Shown: one piece after another, positions 24,701 to 39,700 of the stretch
Numbering within the stretch: the first letter of the stretch is position 1
How the letters are laid out: every line of letters begins with the position of its first letter
Assembly (NCBI GenBank): GCA_947000775.1
Contig: CAMQGK010000638.1
Location: 18,348,501-18,412,500 of the forward strand
Source: Pterois miles
Taxonomy: Eukaryota > Chordata > Actinopteri > Perciformes > Scorpaenidae
Length of the DNA: 64,000 bases
Direction of reading: 5' to 3'
The notes under the pieces: model-generated
What the model saw: the letters and a program-made list of their open reading frames with translations, nothing else
Database searches by the model: none
What the model was told of the DNA's origin: nothing
Made by a program: the position numbers and the translations under genes

Positions 24701-27700
24701 TGCCCTGTTGCTGAAATGTGCTACACAAATAAAGCTGCCAGAAAACACATCAGAAATGTCACTAAAAAACATGCCAAACATCCCTAACGTAACTTACAAA
24801 ACATCGGTTTTGAGTTGAAAGTCTGGTGGTTGTTGGACCCATCTATATATGTCACTCCAAATGTGAGAAAGACGTTATTATTGTACCTGTCATTCTTACG
24901 CCTTTTTGGGTGATTTGTTGTTCTTAAAATATCATTTTATGTTGTTCTCTGTATGTATTTTTTCCCTGTAAATTCAAAACAAAATATAAGTTGGTTTTCT
25001 TGTCAATTCCTTTTTTATTCCTTCATGTGTTTTCATTTTCCCTTCCTCTCTGTTCTTTATCCGCCCACCCGTCCACCCTCATCTTCCCCTGCCTCCTACT
25101 TCATAAGTAACTCTGCTCTGATGGACACATCCTTTGCTCACAGACTCCCTTGGTGTCTGTCGGGCCGCCAGCGCTGGTTCTGTTCATTACAGTCTCCAGC
25201 TTGCCTCGGGCCCTGTGAGCCCCGCGGGCGTCGCCCTCCCGTAATGACCAGATGTGACCTGGCCCTTGAAGTTTGTGCCAACCGAGAACAGGTGGGCAGC
25301 CTCGGCTAGTGGGCATACCACACACCAGAGAGGGAGGCGAGGGAGAAGGGCGGTGGGGGGGGTGGGGAGGTTATCAGGAGCAAAACAGCCTGGCAGACAG
25401 GATGAAGCCTCTGGAAGTAACACACTACATACAAGGATGTGTGTTCATGGAGAGGACGAAAATGGGAGGAAAAAAGAAATACAATAGAACTGCAGATGGA
25501 AATTGCCGACTTTAAGGTGAAAACGGCAAGTTTATGGATGGTTTTATTGTTTTAGTGTTGCTGGGAGATAAGTAAAAACTAGGGCTGTCAACCACTTAAC
25601 ATATAGAATCGCGATTAATCGCATGGTTATGATTTGCCTTAAAGGGAGATTTTTCAAGTATTTAATGCTCAAATATGCTTGCATTATGAAACTGTATGTA
25701 TATATTTATTATTGGGAATCAATTAACAACACAAAACAATGATAAATGTTGTCCAGAAACCCTCACGGGTTCTGCATTTAGCATAAAAATAGGCTCAAAT
25801 CATAACATGGCAAACTGCAGCCCAACAGGCAACAACAGCTGTCAGTGTGTCAGTGTGCTGACTTGACTATGACCTGATCCAAACTGCATGTGATTATCAT
25901 AAAGTGGGCATGTCTGTAAAGGGGAGACTCGTTGGTACCCATAGAACCCATTTTCATTCACATATTGTGAGGTCAGAGGTCAACGGACCCCTTTGAAAAT
26001 AGCCATGCCAGTTTTTTTAGCACAAAAATCAGAGCGTTATTTAACCTCCTTTGGGACAAGCTAACATGGTTGGTACCAATGGATTCCTTAGGTTTTCTCA
26101 TTTCATGATATATTCACTGTAGCTTTAAAACTGAGCTCACTACAACTTCTGAAAGTTAAAAAAAGGAAAGAAAGGGAGAGGATGGGTTGGCCCAAAAGGG
26201 GCACTAACACACAGGACGCTACCAGGGTTCGCGTGGGGTCCTTGGTTATGGAAAAAAAAACATTGGGAAAAAAAAAATTAGGAGAAAGGGGGGGTAGATA
26301 AGGTGGCCTCTGCTGACTCAAGAGGGGAGAGTTGGTTGGGACACCACCAGTGAGTAAGGTTGACTGCTGCATAGATGCTGTATGTTCTTTTTTTTTTTTT
26401 TTTTTACGGCTGTAAATAGTTGTAAATTTGTAACTAGTTTTCACTTTTGGTTGTTGCTTGGGAGGTTGGTGCCAATAAAAATCACCAAACCTGAAGTTTG
26501 CCGGCTGAGCCATATATTTTTTTCATTGTTTTAAACAAACCCATGACATTATTATTGTGTTAACTCTGACAGCCCCTTCTCATAAAGTTCTGCCAGCTGT
26601 TCATGCAGTATCAGAAATGTAGGTTACAACACATAAACAATATTCATAAAGCTGATATGAAGCCAGTCTAAAAGGATAGATAGAAGCAACATGACAGGTC
26701 TAAAAGAACAGAATCAAGGATGTTATTTAGCACAAGTACACCATACATACTATTGATGAACACATTTATCTTGATGAACACATTTACTCTTAATGCTGTG
26801 TATGATGTGTTAGACAGTAGAAAAAGATGTGAGTAATGCCGTTGTCCTTTCTCAGCAACAGTAATGGATAGTGTAGGGCTTTAAGACGCAGATCGATCGG
26901 ACGCACACTCACTACACATTCAGAGAATCTGCTTTTTTCAGGTGTCAGCAGCAGACTGGATGTGATGTTGCACGTGGACAAAAATTAAACACCTTATGGT
27001 CTTTAATCAATAGAGAAAATATTCTTTGCTACGTCTCACATTATCTAATGCTCAATCCCGTTTTTACATTTTTGCAAACACACACAAAACACATGCAAAT
27101 TTGCAATGTGCCTTTCATTCAATTTGCAAAGGCAGCAGCTAATTACACAATCAGTGACTACAGTATAGATCTATGATCTATAGCTTTAAAATGTGCAATT
27201 CAGTGTTGGAATTTGTTGAGAGCAGCTGGCTGTGAAAAGACATCAAAATGTGGAGATGATGACTTATAAATACTCATTAAAGTAACCACATTCACTCAGG
27301 ACAAAATCAGCTCCAAAAGAGGAAAATGATTGGGTGTCTTTTACCCCGAAAATCTATGCATACAAAGGTTTGTAAAACATATGCAGTGGGAGGCATTAAG
27401 GTTTGAGGAAAGGAAGAAGAAAGGGAACGAAAAAAAATCATGCACAAAAGAAAAGACTGCTTGAAAGAAATACAGGTTACTGAAAATGTAATTCAAGTCA
27501 TTAATGCATTAGTGAGCATTAAGTTACTTTAAGAACATCATTACGGCAAGTCTGTCAAACCATCCATCCATTCATTTTCCACCACTTATGCAGGTTTGGG
27601 TTGCAGTGCTAGCAATGTAATCAGTAGCCCACACATGACTTTCCCCAGCGATGTCCTCCAGCTCCTCATAAGGAATCCCAAGGCGTTCCCAGGCCAGATG

Positions 27701-30700
27701 GGATATGTAATCCTCCATAGCCCTCTGGGTCTGCTCCGGGGCCTCCAGTAGGACGTGTCCAGAATACTTTTACAGTACATATGGAGAAGGGATCCTAATC
27801 AGGTTCCTGAACAACCTCGACTGGTTGCTTTCAACGCAAAGAAGCAGCTGTCTACTCAAAGCTCTTCCTTGATATCCAAGCTGCTCATCCCATCACTGAA
27901 GGGTTGTACTCTTTTGGTCACAAAGCTTCTAGCCACTGACATTTTCTCTTTGTTTTTTTTTATAGAAATAAAACCCATTTTGTTCATTTTTGAGCATCAG
28001 CACTCACATTCATTAAATAAAAAAAAAAAAATGTTATTGATACATAATCTAATGGTGGATGCTACAATGACAGAGTGAAAGTGCTCCGTACTGAGTCACA
28101 TTTCACAGACTTATCACGCAACGGGAGGGAGGTGAGAGATGGTGGAGGATTTGGTGTCAAAGCGAAAAGCAAAACACACCTATGTGGCTATATTTAAGAT
28201 TTAATCTCAATGCTTATAGGGAAAGTGATATCTCTAAGCTTATCGTATGAAGTGGTGCAGAGGTGTGGACGGATATCTGCAGCCCCGAAGCAAAAGCTTG
28301 GCAGGAGAGGCCAGATATACAGCCATCCAACGCTAAAGATCAACGTAAGCGGTCTACATGCAGTATATTGAGTGTCGTCTTCTCTAGTAAAATGTGAGGT
28401 GTAATCGGTAACACTGCTGTGGTCACAAGTTTATCAACCAGTGAGGTAATTTCCTCACCGTGGCATCCCTAATAGCCACAGGGGAGAGTTAGAACCTAAA
28501 CCGACTGCTAAACTGAAAGCTTCACCTTCAAGCTCAACTTTCTCCTTGCCACAAATTGGTGAATGCTGAACCAATCTGCCTTTTAATCTTATCTTACCTT
28601 AACCTCACCAGACCCTAATATAGACTTCCTTTGTTAGGGGAGAAACCTTGAGATTTGTTCTATAGTTATCATAAACACAATTACCGATAACGCACAGGGT
28701 TTGTGGAATACAACAACCACTGAGAATGTATCTCTGGAAAAAAGGACACTTCGCAAATAAGGAAGTAAAAAAAACAATGAATACAAGCTGTTTTTGCTTG
28801 AAAAAATTTTAAAAATCTGCCAATGGAAAACTCATTTTGAGCTATACTTCACGTTACGAATTGCGTCATAATAAGCCTGTAACGCTCAAAAGGTTTTGTC
28901 ACTGCAGCTATTCAAGATGCACTGTCTAAAAGCAAGTCTTGCCATCTCACTGAAAGGTTACTTGTTAAGTGATTGTGTCTTATATTTCGCGTTATGAAAT
29001 ATTTTGACTAGTAATCAGAAAAATTGTGTTCTTGCAAGACTTGCTAGCCAGAAGCAATGATCTCGTACCTCATATTCCCACAGCTAGCACCACAGAACAC
29101 TTTGGTTTTGTTCAACACCTGCACATCACAGGCAGAATCGCCACCCTCGTCTATCAGCCTATGTTTACCAGAAATGAAATTAAAAAAAAAAAAAAAAGCA
29201 CACGCTGGAAACACATGCATGCATTTCTTACCGTGACACTCAGGTTGGGTACCGAGCCAGGTCCCATTAGTCAGGCATGTCCTCTCTGGAGAACCCTTCA
29301 GCGTATAGCCCGGCTCACAGCTAAAGCGAACAGCGCTGCCCACCGTAAACTCTTCCCCCAGACGGATGCCGTGCACAGGAATGCCTGGATCTCCGCACAG
29401 CCCGGCAGACTCGCCTGGAAAGAAGAAAAACAAATCTGTGATTGAAAAGCGCTCATTGAAAAGCGCTCATGTGGAGACACACATTAGAAATGCACTCTCT
29501 ACATATTAATACCTGATAATAATAATAACAATAATGTTATTACAACAGGAACACAGACCCCCCCCCCCCCCATCTGACTGCCACCCAACAAGAAAGCAAC
29601 ATTCCCCGACCTCCCGACGGAGTGACTACCCTCCCATATACATTAAATTCCATTACATTTCATTTGTTCAACATGCAGAAAATGAGCAATACGATGTGAT
29701 TTCTCATTCCACTGACCCAACATATATATTGCACCTTGCTTCATAATTCCACGTCCTCCATTTAAAACGATCACAAACTGTTTAGTGCTGCTGCGTGCTG
29801 CTCTCTCTGCTCATTTTACAAGAGCGCTTGTCAACATCACCTCAGTAGTGTGTCGCTAAGAAAGTCGGGCAAAAATGTATAAAAAGGTGTTGTGTGGTGT
29901 GTTTATTGCCCGTTGAGAGAACACCAGCAATCCCCGGAATATATATGATTGTCATTAAACTGTCAGCATGTTGTTTTACTGTCGGCATGTGGGTTTGTGT
30001 GTGTTTCTGTCACGTCTTTGTGAGTGTGTTTGTATTAGTGCCTGTGCAAATTTGCATGTGTGGATGCCCCCGTGGCTTTTCTCATGTGTACAGTTTTAGG
30101 TATACTAGGAGCTCTGAAGTGAATCGCTGCATGGGGAGAGAGAGTATGGGGGCTGATGTCTTTATACTGCTTCATAACCCAGCTGAGGTGTGGGCGTCTC
30201 TGTTCCTCAGTCATATATGAGCAGATTAAAACTGTTTTATAGAGGACACTCTCTTCGCCCTTGAGGCCTATGGATCCATCTTTCGGTCCACCTACTGCTC
30301 ATTACCTAACAGCTGCCACCTAAACACTTTATTTGTTGGCCTGGTGTATGATGGTGACTGGGTGGTGACATTACATCTGAATCGATCAATTATTAGATGC
30401 AAGGAGCTAGAAAGAGGATGAGAAAAGGGGCTAAACCAGCACATAGTTTCTAATATAAGATCGAATGTGCTGGTTCCAATCTTTTAGCTCAAGCTGATCT
30501 TCAACATCAAGTTCGATAGCTTTCCCAAAATGGGGCTATTTTCAGTTTTATCTTTCCAAACTGTCAGACAGTCAATCTGGGTGTAGTTTTCCATACCGGA
30601 GCAGTGTGGCGGCGAGCCGCTCCACTGGCCGTCCAGCTGGCACATCCGCGTTGTGTTGCCGATGATGGTACGCTGGCCGATGCAGCTGTAGCGGATGACT

Positions 30701-33700
30701 GAACCTACTGTCCGACGGTCGCCGGAGATCTGGGCGTAGGGAGGCATGCTGGGGCGGTCACACAGCACCACTGTCCAATCAGAGAAGAGAGACGAGAGAA
30801 AGAGACCAATGAGCAAGTGGAACTACTCTGAGAAGTGATAAACACACCACCATGTTGAATAATTTACCTCATTTTAGCAAAACCATATATAATTATAATG
30901 TTGGGCGACTGTTGTTAGTGCTACATTTCATAGTATCAGACCACATTTCATCAAATTAACTGTCTAACCAATGAAGAGACTCAGCGCAGTCAGGATGTTT
31001 CATCACTTTATCACACAGAGTTTGTTTAGATTACAAATGCAAAATAACACTTCCTGCCCTATTTTATAGTATACTTATGAAAACTTTGTGTTTTGAACCA
31101 TTGGTTGGACTAAATTAGTTCTTTGAAGACTTCAACTTCTTTATTTTTTGACATTTCATAGAGAGTTGAAACCATTAGTTGATTAATCATAACAAATAAG
31201 TCACTAATAATCACTATTGCTATTTGGTGATGATTTGACATAAATTATGTTAAACATAAAGACTAAAACAGTAAGACAACAGATTTCTGCTTTACGGAAA
31301 TCAGCTTTAAATAATGATTTTGTTCAGGTGGAGTGGTGGGTGAGAGTTAACACAGTTTTATTGCCCTCTTCTTTGGCATATACAAAAAAATTGGAAACCA
31401 TGCAACGCCACTTACAACCATCCACTGAGGTACTCACACAGGCACTTGGGCAGAGAACGGTCCCAGGTACCATCCCCCTGACAGGAGATGGAGCTGGTAC
31501 CCAGCAGGTAGTAGCCCGGGTTACAGCGGTACGACACGGTGGTCTGGAAGCTGTAGCGATGCGGCCCGCTGGGCAGTACCTGCCTGATGCTGTTCTCCAC
31601 ATGACCCGGCTCTGTGCAGTTCACAACTGGAGAAAAGGGGAAGACAGTGAAGCAGCCAGATAGATCTTTTGTAAGCATTTGAGGTTCAATTCAACAAATT
31701 ATTTAGCCTGGAAATGATGATTAGAAGTCCTGTGACGATTATATGCAAAATTTTACTGGCAAGAAGGACGAGCAGGGAGTTTTTTGTGATAATATACAAC
31801 CGGGAACATGCCCATTTGAGTTTTTTCTCCTGCTTTTACTCTCTCGGTAGATTCCTTTCCTCATCCACAACTTCCACCCATCCAGCATCCATCCATCCAC
31901 CCAAATCCAAATGAAGTAGGAGGCAGACTCCGGAAATAAACATTTGCTTCATTAGAGCCAGTCTCCTGCTGGCATCTCTGGTGCAGAGATGGTGATGGAT
32001 GGGGAGCTCACAGGAGAAGAGGCACCATGTCAGTTTAGCACCAGATGGAGAGAGTTAGGGAAGGGGTGAATGAGGGATGAGTGAGGAGCGAGGGACAGTA
32101 AGGGGGGTGCTGTACAGAGTTAGAGAGGCCCTGATGGTGCACAATGTATTAAAATTCACGACAGAATGTCAGACTACGTCTGCTACCAGCACCAATCCAT
32201 CTTGAGAGTCTCAGATACAAGACACAAAAGCCTTACAATTCCTCAACAAAGTCTGAGTAACATGTGCTGTCTATTCTATACCATGGACCACAACTAAGTA
32301 CGCACTATGATGCCAAAGCTCTAATGGCTTCTAAAACACCATCCACACGGCCATTATGCCCCAGTTTGCCTTGCCAGTCTTGCCCCATGAGCGTGTCTTT
32401 GCCACAGCCAAAATGAACCCATTGTATGCTAATGTGCCTAAAAGCTTGCTCATTTTTATGCTCACAACTTGGCCAGCGCAGCTAAATCACCCCCCAAATA
32501 CCTATTATAATATATTCCTTCCAGAAGAGTGCTGACCCACGGTGCCATCATTTACAACTTACCGCATAATAAAGTGCATTCGAAGCAGCGGCGTTGCTTC
32601 AGCACGGGACTTTCTAAGCTTGGAATTTGGCTTTGAGTAAAATGTGCCCGGGCAACATTGGCTCAAAAGCGATCCAACAGCCGTCTAAAACGTCTGACCT
32701 CCCGGTACATTTTTATGTGTGGCCCAGTGGGCAGGGAGAGAGGAAGGGAAAAGGATGAAAGGAAAAGAAGAATAAAAGTGAGAGGGGAAGATGGGCTGAG
32801 GTAATTCATCTCTGTTCCACTCAGAAGTGGAGACCCCAGTCACCCTATCCTTCTCTTGGCCTCTTGCCAAGCAGCGGCCCTGTAAGTGGTGTGTCAGAGT
32901 GTGTTTTTTCGCTGTCCTGTGTGTCTTGGCTTTTATCTCTGAAAGACAAATAAACACACACGAGTCATCCAAAGAAGGCGGTGTTGTGGCTCTGTTGCTA
33001 TGACTCAAATGGGTGGTGATTAGAGGGGGATATGAGACTGGCTGGGCCGGCGGTGCTCTCCTGCTCCCTGCATTATTGATGGGGCCTACAGACTCTTGTA
33101 GTTAAAATCTGGACTATGGAAATCATTACCTTTGTCTGTCTGACTCCTAACCCACCCTTACCTTTTTTTTGCTGCCTTCTGCATGCATCCACTATCATAT
33201 CTCTCTCCTAAAGAAAAGCCGATGGTTCAGCTTGGCTAACGTGAGATGGATGAAGGGGTTTCATCCCAGCACTGATAGTTTTCCACTCGGAGGAGGAAGT
33301 ACATTGCAGACAGGAGAGCGCACCTCATCAAACATGTCCACATTGCTGTAATTAAGGTGATAAATCTGATTGACAAAAAGACCCCTAAGCTACTTATGAT
33401 TCCACATCAACAGTGAGCATAATGTGTCATCAAAACAGACGCCCACACCACCCACACACAGTCTCACACAAAATGCATCTCAGAGTCAGCATCTGCATGG
33501 AAACAAGGCCAATGCTAATATGATGTCACTACTAGAGCGGAGAGATTTAAGGCATACGTCTGGGAGAAAATCTTGCCTGCTTATGCATGCAGCAGCCAAA
33601 TGTACTTCTCCCTTTTTTTAAGAACTGAAGAAAGATTCCTGCGAGACGTGCAACTTCCTCATCCCTTCATACATGTCTAGAAAAAATAAATAAAAAATTG

Positions 33701-36700
33701 CTCCTCATTTAAAACAAACTCATAAGTCAATCTGTCACTGATTCTGTCACCGCCTTGTCACGTTCAGGGCCCGACCTTGCGAGCGGCCCCTTTCTGTGCC
33801 TGTCACAAAGCCCTCAGTTAGCGGGGACTTAGAGACAGACGTGGGTGCCGAGATACATTGCTTGTCGCAAAAAAACACTGCCAAATTAAAAGTCCTAGCC
33901 TCGCTTCAAAGCAGAGCAGGGTACTTCTTATTCTGAGCAAAAAGCCAGGATGCGGGTCTCCAAAGGCTGCCGTCTTTCACACAAGCTCAAGGATCTTGTG
34001 ATTGTTTTTTAGCTATCTGCATGGTTATTAACCAGGTTTGTTGGCCTGATAGACAGGTGAACCGTAGGGTGCTTAGATGTAGCTACCTAGGGTAAGAGGA
34101 AATAACATCAAATGTAAATATTATCCGGAACCTCCACGGACCAAGTGGTTGAGACTGTGGTAATGAAATAATCCAGGCTTCTCTTTGGCTTTTCATTTCA
34201 ATTTCCCCTAATATGCGTCATTTAAATTCCCTTTCCCTCCGGGCACTTCATCTCTGCTTTCTCTATGATTGGGGTCATCTATGGTCACAGAACATATAAC
34301 CTTGCACAATACAATAGGTAATTTAATACATTCTTACACAAATGGATGAGAACACACAACCGTAAGCCTGCAAGCAAGTACGTAGAAACGAGCATATTTT
34401 GACCTCACTCATTGCATTAGGCATGAATGGAGCTGATGTTAGTGGTCTATTTAGCTCTCAGAGCTTTCACACATCATAATACATATCAACATACCATACG
34501 CAACCAGCCAACGTGAGCAGTACTATGGCTATAAACTGCTTATGTGGCTGTGCCGTGATAATGCATTTAAACATTTTGCTCATTCTTGTATAATAAAAGA
34601 TGTATGCACATGCAGATTTTAAATGAAGGAGGTGCTGAGAGAAAATAATCTGATAAATTGAGTTGACATGACTCAGATTGCACAAAAATTGCTTTTCTAC
34701 AATGTCTCATGGTGAGTGTCCACATGGGTGTTTTTGGATGCAAGGGATCACCTTGTTCCCAGCATTGGACACTAGGCACTATAGGCACCAGATGGGATGA
34801 ACGCTTTCCCCTCAGCTAGCTTTCAAACTGAAACCAACGTGGTGGCTCGTTTGGTAACTCAGCTTTATTATATTGAATAGTTTATTAAAGGTGTGAAAAC
34901 TTTTCATGCAAGAAACAAGCCATGTGTTTGCTGAATGTGTCTTTACAGTTTCCAGAGATGGCGAGTCGCACCAGACACCCCTAATTTGCATAAAGTAACC
35001 TAGACTTCAACTTCAAGCAAATGAGGTATGGCCAACGTGACCAGCAACGCTACACTACCAGAATGCATTGCTGCCTACTGCATCAAATAGCATTTCCTTG
35101 ACACTTACTTTTACACCTGGGGAGGGCGTTGCTCCACTGCCCGTTGGCCTGGCAGCTCGATTTTACAGCCCCCTGCAGAACATATCCGGTGTTGCACACA
35201 AAGCGCACGGCATCGTTTAAGTTGAACTGGGTTCCTTGTGTCATACCGTAGGTAGGGTTACCAGGGTGACCACATGTGATGGCTGGGAAAGGCAAAAAAA
35301 ACAAAACTTGGATACACAAATACACACAGGGCTTTCCTTGACTGAAGAAATGCTTAGTCGACTAACAATCGACTGAGTAGTTGATTTATTCAACAGGTCT
35401 GTTAAAGTGAGTTTCTCTACAAAAAAAAAAATCACACAATAGCGCCGCTCGAAATCGTGTGCTTACCAGAGATGAGCTCCTCCAATAAGTCGTTCAGTGT
35501 GAAAAAAGCAGGACTATTCGACTAAGAGGGGGTCAGCCCTAGGTGCACATTTGCAAGGCAGTTTAATGAAATCTAAAGGTCTAATATCAAGTACCTGAAT
35601 AATAAAGTAATGTCACAGCAACAATAAAAAGCTATACAGATGCAACTCTGAATGTAAATGCTGAGTAATGCTCCACACTCTAACGCTACAGGCCTCACTG
35701 CAGCTGCACTGACCGCATGCCTCTATTTTTGCCACTGGCCTCTAATAAAATCATATTGTAAACTGAGTTGTATTATGGAGGACTATACTGTATAATTTTG
35801 GAAGAATTACCTCATCTTTGAAAATGTCACGGTAAAACATAGATATTAGTCACGTGGCTTTTCGAGAGTAATTTGGTCGTTGCTATCTGCCTGATAAGAA
35901 CATCACTAGGTAATACAGATGCGCAGTCATTACAAATCATTGATCAGCAACACACAAACAACACTTTGTTGTTCTGGGATTTATTTTTGTATTAGCTTAT
36001 CTTACTAGTGCTCCTAGTATTTTAGTATTACACACTGTACCATCCGTATCTTTACTAATAACTAACTGTTCTCTGTTGGTACTCACGGACACAGACAGGC
36101 GTGCGTCCTGACCAGCGGTGATCCTGTTCACAGATTCGCACTGACACGCCAATGAGACGAAATCCTGGGTTACACTGGTACACGACGCTGCCTCGGTAGT
36201 TATAATTCTCCCCAATGATCTGTCCATTCACAATGGACTCCGGGGTGCCACAATGGCCAGCTATGGATGAATGAAGAACAGAGTCAATGTCACATATAAG
36301 TGTTTTGCAACACTTTATGAAACTGTAATCATTTTTTGGGTGCTGGAGGTCTCACCGAGACACTGGACCTGCGTTCCACTCCAAAGCCCGTTGGACATAC
36401 ACTCTCGTACCCGAGACCCTACCAAGGTGTATCCTGTGTTGCAGGAGAAAATGGCAGTGGCTCCGTACACAGTCAGCGTTCCAATCTTGTTGCCATTTGG
36501 TGGCGTCCCAAGGTCGCCGCAGGAGATGACTGAAATGAGAAAATATTGATAGTATGATAGTAATTTGTTTTGTTTGAGAAACGGTTTTGTTTCTTTCATT
36601 CATTTTGTTTTGGTTAGAAGATGTGTTGCTTGTTAAGTTATGTACATTTCTTAATATCACAGTGGAATACCATGCATTTGGATGCAATTATTTTTCATGC

Positions 36701-39700
36701 TTGTGAAATTTGTTTTTTTCTGGCAGAGATTGTCTTTTCCTATTTCTTAGTGCAAATGAAGGAGTTAACTAAAAAAAAGCAGTTTACACTTACTCTCACA
36801 GACTGGCCGTGGATCTGGGTAGTTCCAGGTGCTGTTTGCCTGGCAGCGAATGACCCTTTGACCCCTGTAGTAATATCCCGGGTCACATATGAGCATCATT
36901 ATAGCATCGTATTGGTTCTGAGTACCATAAATCAGCCTCCATCTCCCATGCTCCACAGCAGAATGGCCGATGTCAGGGCAGGTCACCGCTAAAAAGTCAG
37001 AGGATAAACAAACAAACTCAAATATTTATTTGTGTTTGGTACAAGATACCTGTCAGGAATATTCGTAACTCATTGTAGGAAACATAAAACTTTAAATATG
37101 TCCAACTTTAAGAGTTTGTTCTGTTGATAATACTGAATAAACTGACAGTAAGTGCAATACTCACGAACACATCTCGGTGGGGCCTCGATGGGGCTCCACC
37201 TCCCTGATTCCTGACAGGTCACTGAGGTGGTGACAGGCCCGGTAAGCCGAAATCCGGGATTACACTGGTACGTGGCCTTGGCTCCTAGAGAGAAGTCCTG
37301 GCCCACAATACTGCCATTAATCGGAGGCACTGGCATGCCACACGACATCACTAGAAGGAAACGAGGGATGCGGCGGGAAGATGAGACAAAAAAATTGTGG
37401 TTGGTAGAATGAAAACACAGGTAGCAAACTATCTTTGTACGCAGAGTGCCTCACTCACAATGGGCTTCCTGTACAAACACACTCACAGAACCGGCGCTGA
37501 TGTGCCGTAAACATTAGCTTGGGCTGCCATCTGCACAATAGCAAACAGTCAAGTCTAGAGAGAGCGTGTACAATTCATGTGGAGATTACACCTGGTGCAG
37601 ACTTGACCAGGCACTGAATGGCTGCCCTGCTGCTCTCGGTTTTCGCTTCAAGCTGATACTATTAATAACTCTGGTTGGACTGGAACTAAAGAGCATGTTT
37701 TTGAATTTATGTTTTTGTGATGAAATATAAAAGAAATCCCAAACAGATGGAGAAGTTACTGAAATTCAATATCAATGTGCAAACAGCCTTGAAAAATCTA
37801 AAATAATATTTTGTATGTATGTATCTATGTTTTTTAAACTTAATTTCTTTGTGTCAGTCTCAGTTGAGAGTAGGTAATAACTGTTCATTCCATCACTGAA
37901 ATAAAATGAGCACAGTGACAAGCATACAACTGTGACTATAACCCATGGCAATGACATATCAAACAATTGAGCTCAAGTAAACCAAATATCATTAATCTGA
38001 TGCAATGTTATCTTCAAAGCCATTTGGAGGGGTGGTGAAGTGAGCTTCCTTGAAGCACGCCTAAGGCTGAGGTGCCGTTGGTGACGGCACCCTGTCAGCC
38101 GAAATCACACTTTGATCCCAAGCAAATGGATTTAGTGATATTTTTTTTTTCAGTCAACTTAAATCAGAACGACTGAACATACTAAATACAAAAAAATGGA
38201 CTGTACAAAAGACCCTTGGCACGCTCCCACATTACTGGTGCGAGTGCGTAGTGTGAACATCGGAGGGCGCATGGACGCGTACATTAGGCGTATTAGTGTG
38301 GGATTGCTGTCACGCACTTTTTAATGGAGTTAATGAACTGCTTGTACTTTGGTACAAGCAGATACAAGCACAGGAGTTTTAACAGCTTTTGACCTATTAA
38401 TCAGGGAAAATACCCATGCTGACATACATCAAGAAGTTTGCTTCCTGCACAGATTTCATGATCAGCAGAAGTTTAGCTTTTGAAATCATGCTAAAATCAC
38501 ATAACTGCTATCATAAAATCCTCTGGCTGGTTTGTTTGCTTTTTCACCAGCCCAAATGATCTGCACTACCCAGGCAAACATTGAAATAAAAATAAGACAG
38601 TCTAGTCTATTTCCATATCTATGATTTTCTTGGAGACATTTATTAGGCTACACCTGTTAAAATGATCTTGTTTTCAAGAGGCTCCTTTATTTCCAACCCG
38701 CTCTTCTGTTATTGTGACCTGCTGCTATGATTGGGCTCTCACCTTGACAAAGTGGCACCGGTGCATTCCACTGGTAGATCCCCTGTGGAGTCCGGGTACA
38801 TGTGGCGCTGCTCTGACCAATAAGCCGGAAGCCCTGGTCACAGCTGAAACGCAGGGTGCTGCCCAGCTTAGTGCCTGTCAGAGTGTGCACTGTGCCATTT
38901 ACTGGGTTGTTTGGAGGGCTGCAGTACGCCGCTATGAAAAAACAGAACACATAGGCAAAGATATAAATACCAATAAAATTGAGTGCGACAAGTATAAAAA
39001 CCCGATAATGATGCAAGATGATGTGAGTTTTTGTTGAGGAGGTGAAGGATTGATGCACCCTCAATAGCATAGAGCCCCGGATCTCCTTTGCATCCGTCTT
39101 CCACGCCTGGCGTGGTGAAGGAGCATATGCATTAATACAAGCGCCACAATGCAATCTCTTTAAGGCAAAACTGCAGACTACAGAGAAGGAAAATTGATTA
39201 AAGGAAACTAATGTTCTGCAAAGCAAAACAGGAGTTTGTCAGCGGCGGCAGAGGAGGATCATAAAAGTGATGGATACATAATAACAGGAACAAAGTATCT
39301 GTTTTTGTTTGTTGACTAAATTGGTGGCTGCAATAATCGTGTCCATGATCATTCCAAATAGTGCCAGCAACAGGTCCATGAACTGAATAATGTGCATAAT
39401 CTGACATCACTACACATCTACTAGAGAATAAATAAGGACACTGTGGAAACATTAAAGAAAACACCGCATGAAAAGTGGGATTTTGTCAGTAAAGCTCTGT
39501 AAATCGCAGGTTAATGACTGTTCACAGGAAATTGTAGGCAGCACAGAAAAGTCCCAGGAAATGACAAAACTGTAGCATCATGATAGAAATGTTTAAATAT
39601 GGAATATTGTGATGCAACAGTACATAAATATGACCTGCCAGATGATTTGCTAGACAGAAGCATTCATCTGTTTGTAAAAGGGCTGGTACTTTAAAAAAAA

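Larger units (their letters stand above)
23635..29231 (-). other. csmd2 intron, 5,597 bp, repeat-rich
   Basis: Contains a repeat around 24066-24900 broken by a SINE (24329-24665), an AGGGCTGTCAA element (25582-26575), an RTE-type LINE end (27560-27770) and A- and T-runs. The GC-rich stretch 25090-25420 looks unique and is noted under findings. Nothing gene-like is seen in 26600-27550 or 28080-29230. Confidence 0.75.

Noticed and set aside
38687..39226. 179-codon minus-strand frame as one long exon
   Set aside because: Only 38931-38743 is coding. The frame continues upstream through a good acceptor (TTTCATAG) by chance, and the CUB14 exon joins exactly at 38931.
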